Below are positions 5,359-8,680 of a stretch of 8,680 bases of DNA, piece after piece. Numbering within the stretch: position 1 is the first letter of the stretch; the number at the start of each line of letters is the position of its first letter. Where the stretch lies: the NCBI GenBank assembly GCA_013329295.1, contig DUKP01000083.1, forward strand, positions 8,408-17,087. The letters are read 5' to 3'. Source of the DNA: Candidatus Poseidoniaceae archaeon (GTDB lineage Archaea; Thermoplasmatota; Poseidoniia; Poseidoniales; Poseidoniaceae). Both the position numbers and the translations under genes were made by a program. A model generated the notes under the pieces. It was not told the origin of the DNA. It was given only the letters and a program-made list of their open reading frames with translations, and did not search any database.

Positions 5359-8099
5359 GATTGTTGAGCAGCCTCAAATTCTTCTCTACTAATTACTCCA
5401 TCACCATCTGCATCAATTTCGTCGAATTGATCTTCTTCAAGTAATTCTGCTGGCAATCTTGCGGTGAAAATTATTTCATCTGTAAAGCCATCTCTTGCTT
5501 TGTTTCTCAATTCCATAATTCTTGTACCTTTAGATTTCTTAGTCTTGGTATCTTTGGTTTGTCCTGCAACGATTCTTATCATCATACCTTTCTTGGTTAA
5601 TATGAATAAATTATCTCCAAGATCTGGTATATGCTTTGCAGAAATTATTTCGTCATCAGAATCGATATTCATTGTGAAAGCACCTTTTGCACCTGGTCTA
5701 GTTTTTCTATAACCATCTGTTTTGAACAATGGCTCATTCGTTTCTTTGTGAAGTTTATGTGAACCGTCCTCATTCAAAACCGGTAATCTTTCTGCAGTAC
5801 CAAGCCTACTACGCTTTGCCATTCCATTCTTAGTAACTGTCAAGATGTTGGTTTCAGGATTATGCGTGGCTATCATTGCAATTACATGTCCGCCATCTGC
5901 ACCTTTTCTATCTCCTGTTTTAATTCCATATACCCCACCTGAAACTCTACCTGATGCTCTAATTGCTGAACAGGCAAACCTACTAGCAAATCCTGTACTT
6001 GAAATCATCACAATATCTGACATATCTGTTCCAGACCTAACATTTACCAATGTATCACCATCGAGTTTGAATCTCAAGGCATACTTTCCATTACGATTAA
6101 TTCTAACATATTCCTCAAGTTTAGTTTTCTTAATTAGACCTTTTTTGGTAGCAAACAACAAGTAGTTACCTGCTGGATTCTCTAACAAATCTTTGCTAAC
6201 AGGCAAGATAGATACTATGTTTTCATCCTCTCTAAGACTCTCTAATAGATTTCGGATATGGCCACCTCTAGACAATCTACTACCGAGAGGTGTCTCCCAA
6301 GCTTTCAATCCATATACTCTACCTTGATCGGTAAAGATTAGTAATCTGTCTTTACTAAAACAAGTGATAATTAATTGAGGTGTGTCTTCTTCTTTGGTAG
6401 TAACACCCTTGAGACCTTTACCGCCTCTGTTTTGCACTCTAAATGCTTCAACTGGAAGATGTCTAATGTAATTATCTTCACTCAAAGTAATAGCAATAGC
6501 ACGTTCCTCAATTAGATCTTCTCTATCCATTGATAGCGGCATAGGGTCGATATATGATCTTCTCGCATCACCATGCTTTTCAACCATTTCATTTAGTTCA
6601 TCCAATAGTATGGTTAGCCTTCGAAGTCGTGAGGAAATTATATCGTTCAAATCTGCTATTTTTTCCTGTAATTCTGAATATTCATTTTGAACCTTTTCAA
6701 CATCTAATCTACTTAATTGGTAAAGTCGTCTTTCAGCAATTGCCTTTGCTTGAGGTTCAGTAAAATCAAAAGGCGCGATTCCTGGGAATGTTTCTTCTCC
6801 CTTTAGCACGCTCTCAAATTGTTCTCTAGATGCGCTACCTTTACCTACCTCAATAACATCATCAATTCTATCTTGTGCTTTGACAAGACCTTCCAAAATA
6901 TGAGCTCTTGATTCTGCTTTCTCTAATTCGAATTTGGCTCTTCGTTCAATTACCGATTCTCTATGTTTGACATAAGTGTGAAGCATTACTGGCAACGTTA
7001 ACAGAACTGGTCTGCCATCAAGTATCCCCATCATATTTGCAGAGTAAGATTCTTGCAATCTACTGGATTTGTACAACTGATTTAGTACTGCATTTGGATC
7101 TGCATTATTCTTTACTTCAATAACAACCCTAATTCCTTCCTTAGAGGATTCATCACGAATATCTCTTATTCCGATAACAGTGCCTTTGGTTACCAACTCA
7201 GCAATATGGACTAACATATCTGCCTTCTTGACTTGATATGGAATCTCATGGATGATAATACGCTTACCGTTTGAATCATCTAATACATCACATTTTGACC
7301 TAACATGGAATCTGCCCTTACCACCAGAATACATGTCATAGATTCCATCTACTCCGTGAATTCCTGCCCCAGTTGGGAAATCAGGACCTTTTACGTGCTC
7401 CATATACTCTTCTATAGAAATATCTGGCATTGTATCTGAATCTACTCCTTCCTCAATAATGGTATTAACGTGAAGATTTACTGCACCAGCCACCTCGGTT
7501 AGATTGTGAGGGGGTATTTTTGTGGCCATTCCTACTGCAATACCATCGCTACCATTGAGAATTAAATTTGGCAATCTAGATGGTAGTACTGTTGGTTCTT
7601 GTTCCGAATCATCGAAATTAGCTTGGAAATCTACTGTTTTCTTATCAATATCCTCTAGCATGTGTTTTGATATTTTGTCTAATCTACTTTCTGTATATCG
7701 CATTGCTGCAGGAGGATCGCCGTCGATTGAGCCAAAATTACCCTGTCCATCTACCAAAGGATAACGAAGGGAGAAATCCTGAGCCATTCTTACCATGGTA
7801 TCGTAGATTGATTGGTCACCATGTGGGTGATATTTACCCATAACTTCACCAACAGAACGAGCTGATTTGCTAAACTTCTTATCAGATGTATGGCCTCCTT
7901 CATGCATACCATACAAAACTCTTCGATGGACTGGTTTTAGGCCATCTCTAGCATCTGGAAGAGCTCTACCAATAATTACCGACATTGCATAATTGATGTA
8001 TGATGTCTTCAATTCCTCATTTAATGGTTGATTAAGCAAGTTCCCTTGAACTGTTGCTTGGCCGTCTTCTTCAATATTATTTTCTTCTTCAGATGTCAA
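5337..8099 (-). CDS. gyrA: DNA gyrase subunit A with a C-terminal EF-hand
   Basis: Encodes 920 residues (E. coli GyrA is 875). With GyrB it forms the A2B2 enzyme that cuts, passes and reseals DNA to add negative supercoils. The breakage-reunion domain carries the active-site Tyr135 in [10 protein letters not shown] and the [10 protein letters not shown] region (91-100). A coiled coil spans about 385-505. The GyrA-box QNRGGKG (556-562) opens the beta-pinwheel DNA-wrapping domain and separates gyrase from topoisomerase IV. The last ~30 residues are unusual: D896-A-D898-G-D900-G-V-I-S-R-E-E907 is a textbook 12-residue EF-hand loop with amphipathic flanks, where bacterial gyrases have a plain acidic tail. 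Residue 96 is Gln where E. coli has Ser83; Asp100 matches Asp87. The start is TTG (8097-8099), overlapping gyrB by 11 bases, and is supported by a perfect Shine-Dalgarno 6 bases upstream; the next Met (39) lies inside the conserved core. Archaeal gyrase genes are generally thought to derive from bacteria. Confidence 0.96.
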   Translation of the reverse strand: MTSEEENNIEEDGQATVQGNLLNQPLNEELKTSYINYAMSVIIGRALPDARDGLKPVHRRVLYGMHEGGHTSDKKFSKSARSVGEVMGKYHPHGDQSIYDTMVRMAQDFSLRYPLVDGQGNFGSIDGDPPAAMRYTESRLDKISKHMLEDIDKKTVDFQANFDDSEQEPTVLPSRLPNLILNGSDGIAVGMATKIPPHNLTEVAGAVNLHVNTIIEEGVDSDTMPDISIEEYMEHVKGPDFPTGAGIHGVDGIYDMYSGGKGRFHVRSKCDVLDDSNGKRIIIHEIPYQVKKADMLVHIAELVTKGTVIGIRDIRDESSKEGIRVVIEVKNNADPNAVLNQLYKSSRLQESYSANMMGILDGRPVLLTLPVMLHTYVKHRESVIERRAKFELEKAESRAHILEGLVKAQDRIDDVIEVGKGSASREQFESVLKGEETFPGIAPFDFTEPQAKAIAERRLYQLSRLDVEKVQNEYSELQEKIADLNDIISSRLRRLTILLDELNEMVEKHGDARRSYIDPMPLSMDREDLIEERAIAITLSEDNYIRHLPVEAFRVQNRGGKGLKGVTTKEEDTPQLIITCFSKDRLLIFTDQGRVYGLKAWETPLGSRLSRGGHIRNLLESLREDENIVSILPVSKDLLENPAGNYLLFATKKGLIKKTKLEEYVRINRNGKYALRFKLDGDTLVNVRSGTDMSDIVMISSTGFASRFACSAIRASGRVSGGVYGIKTGDRKGADGGHVIAMIATHNPETNILTVTKNGMAKRSRLGTAERLPVLNEDGSHKLHKETNEPLFKTDGYRKTRPGAKGAFTMNIDSDDEIISAKHIPDLGDNLFILTKKGMMIRIVAGQTKDTKTKKSKGTRIMELRNKARDGFTDEIIFTARLPAELLEEDQFDEIDADGDGVISREEFEAAQQSNSFEEE
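5379..5414 (-). other. EF-hand calcium-binding loop encoded at the end of gyrA
   Basis: Residues 896-907 of GyrA follow the EF-hand consensus position by position: Asp at 1, 3 and 5, Gly at 6, Ile at 8 and Glu at 12. FDEI comes before it and FEAAQQ after it, as the ends of the entering and leaving helices. Only one loop is present; EF-hands usually pair, so pairing between the two GyrA copies or with another protein would be needed for a standard fold. Calcium binding is inferred. Confidence 0.85.
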
Positions 8100-8680
8100 G
8101 GTTTGTCACCTCCTTAGCATGTTTCTCAATGAATTGCCTTCTATCTGGAACATCCTCGCCCATTAGAATTTCAAACATCCGATCGGAATCTTCAGCATCA
8201 GCAACAGTTACTTTCAGCATAGTTCTAGTTTCTGGATTCATGGTAGTATTCCACAATTGTTCTGGATTCATTTCACCAAGACCCTTGTATCTTTGGATAC
8301 CAATCTTGGCATTAGGATTGTCAACTTTCATTTCTTCGATTATGCTATCTCTCTCTTCATCAGTAAATGCATACTTGCTATTCCTTCCTTTTGATACTTG
8401 ATACAACGGAGGTTGTGCAATGTAAACATAGCCTTCAACAATAGCTCTTTTCATGAATCTCCAAAGGAATGTTAACATCAATGTTCTAATGTGGGCTCCA
8501 TCTACATCTGCGTCTGTCATTATGATTATTTTTCTATAACGCAGTTTTTCGGGATTAAATGAACTTTCATCTTCTTCATCATTACCTACTCCAGCTCCAA
8601 ATGCCCTAATTATAGTCTGAATCTCGTTGTTTTGGAATACTTTGGCAACATTCCTCCTTTGGCGCTCAACGTTCAAAATT
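8089..8680 (-). CDS. gyrB: DNA gyrase subunit B, C-terminal part (runs off the right edge)
   Basis: About 197 C-terminal residues are visible; the ATPase and transducer domains lie outside the window. The first readable residues, ILNVERQR, match the conserved ILNVE segment just after the PLRGK motif of type IIA enzymes. The TOPRIM metal site [16 protein letters not shown] is present, with Asp codons at 8497-8514. The tail holds [14 protein letters not shown] and the final [17 protein letters not shown]. It lacks the ~170-residue insertion that E. coli GyrB carries in this region, so it is the short form common outside proteobacteria. GyrB hydrolyses ATP and, with GyrA, holds the Mg ions for cleavage. 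An acidic run, GNDEEDESS, sits just before the TOPRIM strand. Its last 11 bases overlap gyrA, and its final codons carry the gyrA ribosome-binding site, so the two subunits are probably translationally coupled. Confidence 0.96.
   Translation of the reverse strand, partial: ILNVERQRRNVAKVFQNNEIQTIIRAFGAGVGNDEEDESSFNPEKLRYRKIIIMTDADVDGAHIRTLMLTFLWRFMKRAIVEGYVYIAQPPLYQVSKGRNSKYAFTDEERDSIIEEMKVDNPNAKIGIQRYKGLGEMNPEQLWNTTMNPETRTMLKVTVADAEDSDRMFEILMGEDVPDRRQFIEKHAKEVTNLDI
8106..8116 (-). promoter_or_regulatory. Perfect Shine-Dalgarno for gyrA inside gyrB
   Basis: TAAGGAGGTGA on the minus strand matches an 11-base stretch of the complement of the usual 16S 3' end. It ends 6 bases before the TTG start of gyrA, which decides that start. 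It is embedded in the gyrB codons for Lys-Glu-Val near the C-terminus. No other gene in the window has a comparable site. Confidence 0.85.

Noticed and set aside
8054..8401. Plus-strand open frame of 115 codons antisense to gyrB/gyrA
   Set aside because: It lies opposite highly conserved gyrase sequence and its hydrophobic, Ser-rich translation is what antisense of acidic coding regions produces.
5337..8680. Topoisomerase IV (ParC/ParE) instead of gyrase
   Set aside because: A clear GyrA-box QNRGGKG and a full pinwheel region are present, which mark gyrase.

Overview
The window reads as a compact, AT-rich archaeal chromosome segment. A Hel308-type Ski2 helicase, found in archaea but not as a standard bacterial gene, sits near bacterial-type DNA gyrase genes. 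Gyrase is present in several euryarchaeal lineages, including Thermoplasmatota. Acidic proteins, low GC and very short intergenic gaps suggest a marine planktonic euryarchaeon such as Marine Group II (Poseidoniales). That placement is an inference from gene content; no rRNA or other phylogenetic marker is present to confirm it.

Layout: (1) 1-884, minus: 5' part of a Hel308-like helicase, running off the left edge. (2) 976-1599, plus: small membrane protein with two TerB-like repeats, divergent from the helicase across 91 bases. (3) 1602-2135 and 2140-2607, minus: a likely two-gene operon of a PaaI-type hotdog thioesterase followed by a SprT-like zinc metalloprotein. (4) 2697-4010, plus: M14-type deacylase/carboxypeptidase of the AstE/AspA group, divergent from the thioesterase across 89 bases. 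(5) 4011-5267, minus: DRE-TIM acyltransferase of the isopropylmalate/citramalate/homocitrate synthase type without a LeuA regulatory domain. (6) 5337-8099 and 8089-8680, minus: gyrA preceded by the 3' part of gyrB, overlapping by 11 bases and running off the right edge.

GyrB and GyrA together form the heterotetramer that introduces negative supercoils, and Hel308 acts on stalled forks, so the two ends of the window serve DNA topology and repair. The SprT-like protein could join them if it degrades DNA-protein crosslinks like its relatives, but this is unproven. The three metabolic genes (thioesterase, M14 deacylase, DRE-TIM synthase) have no pathway link that the sequence shows. The stretch is almost fully coding: no gap reaches 100 bases and there is no tRNA, rRNA, CRISPR array or mobile element.

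The most interesting observation is that GyrA ends in a canonical EF-hand calcium-binding loop, at the place where other gyrases carry a regulatory acidic tail. Also notable are a full-strength Shine-Dalgarno inside the end of gyrB serving a TTG-started gyrA, a Gln at the usual quinolone-contact Ser of GyrA, two similarly built ~90-base divergent promoter regions, dyad structures at the gyrA/synthase junction, and convergent gene pairs whose ends abut with antisense T tracts.
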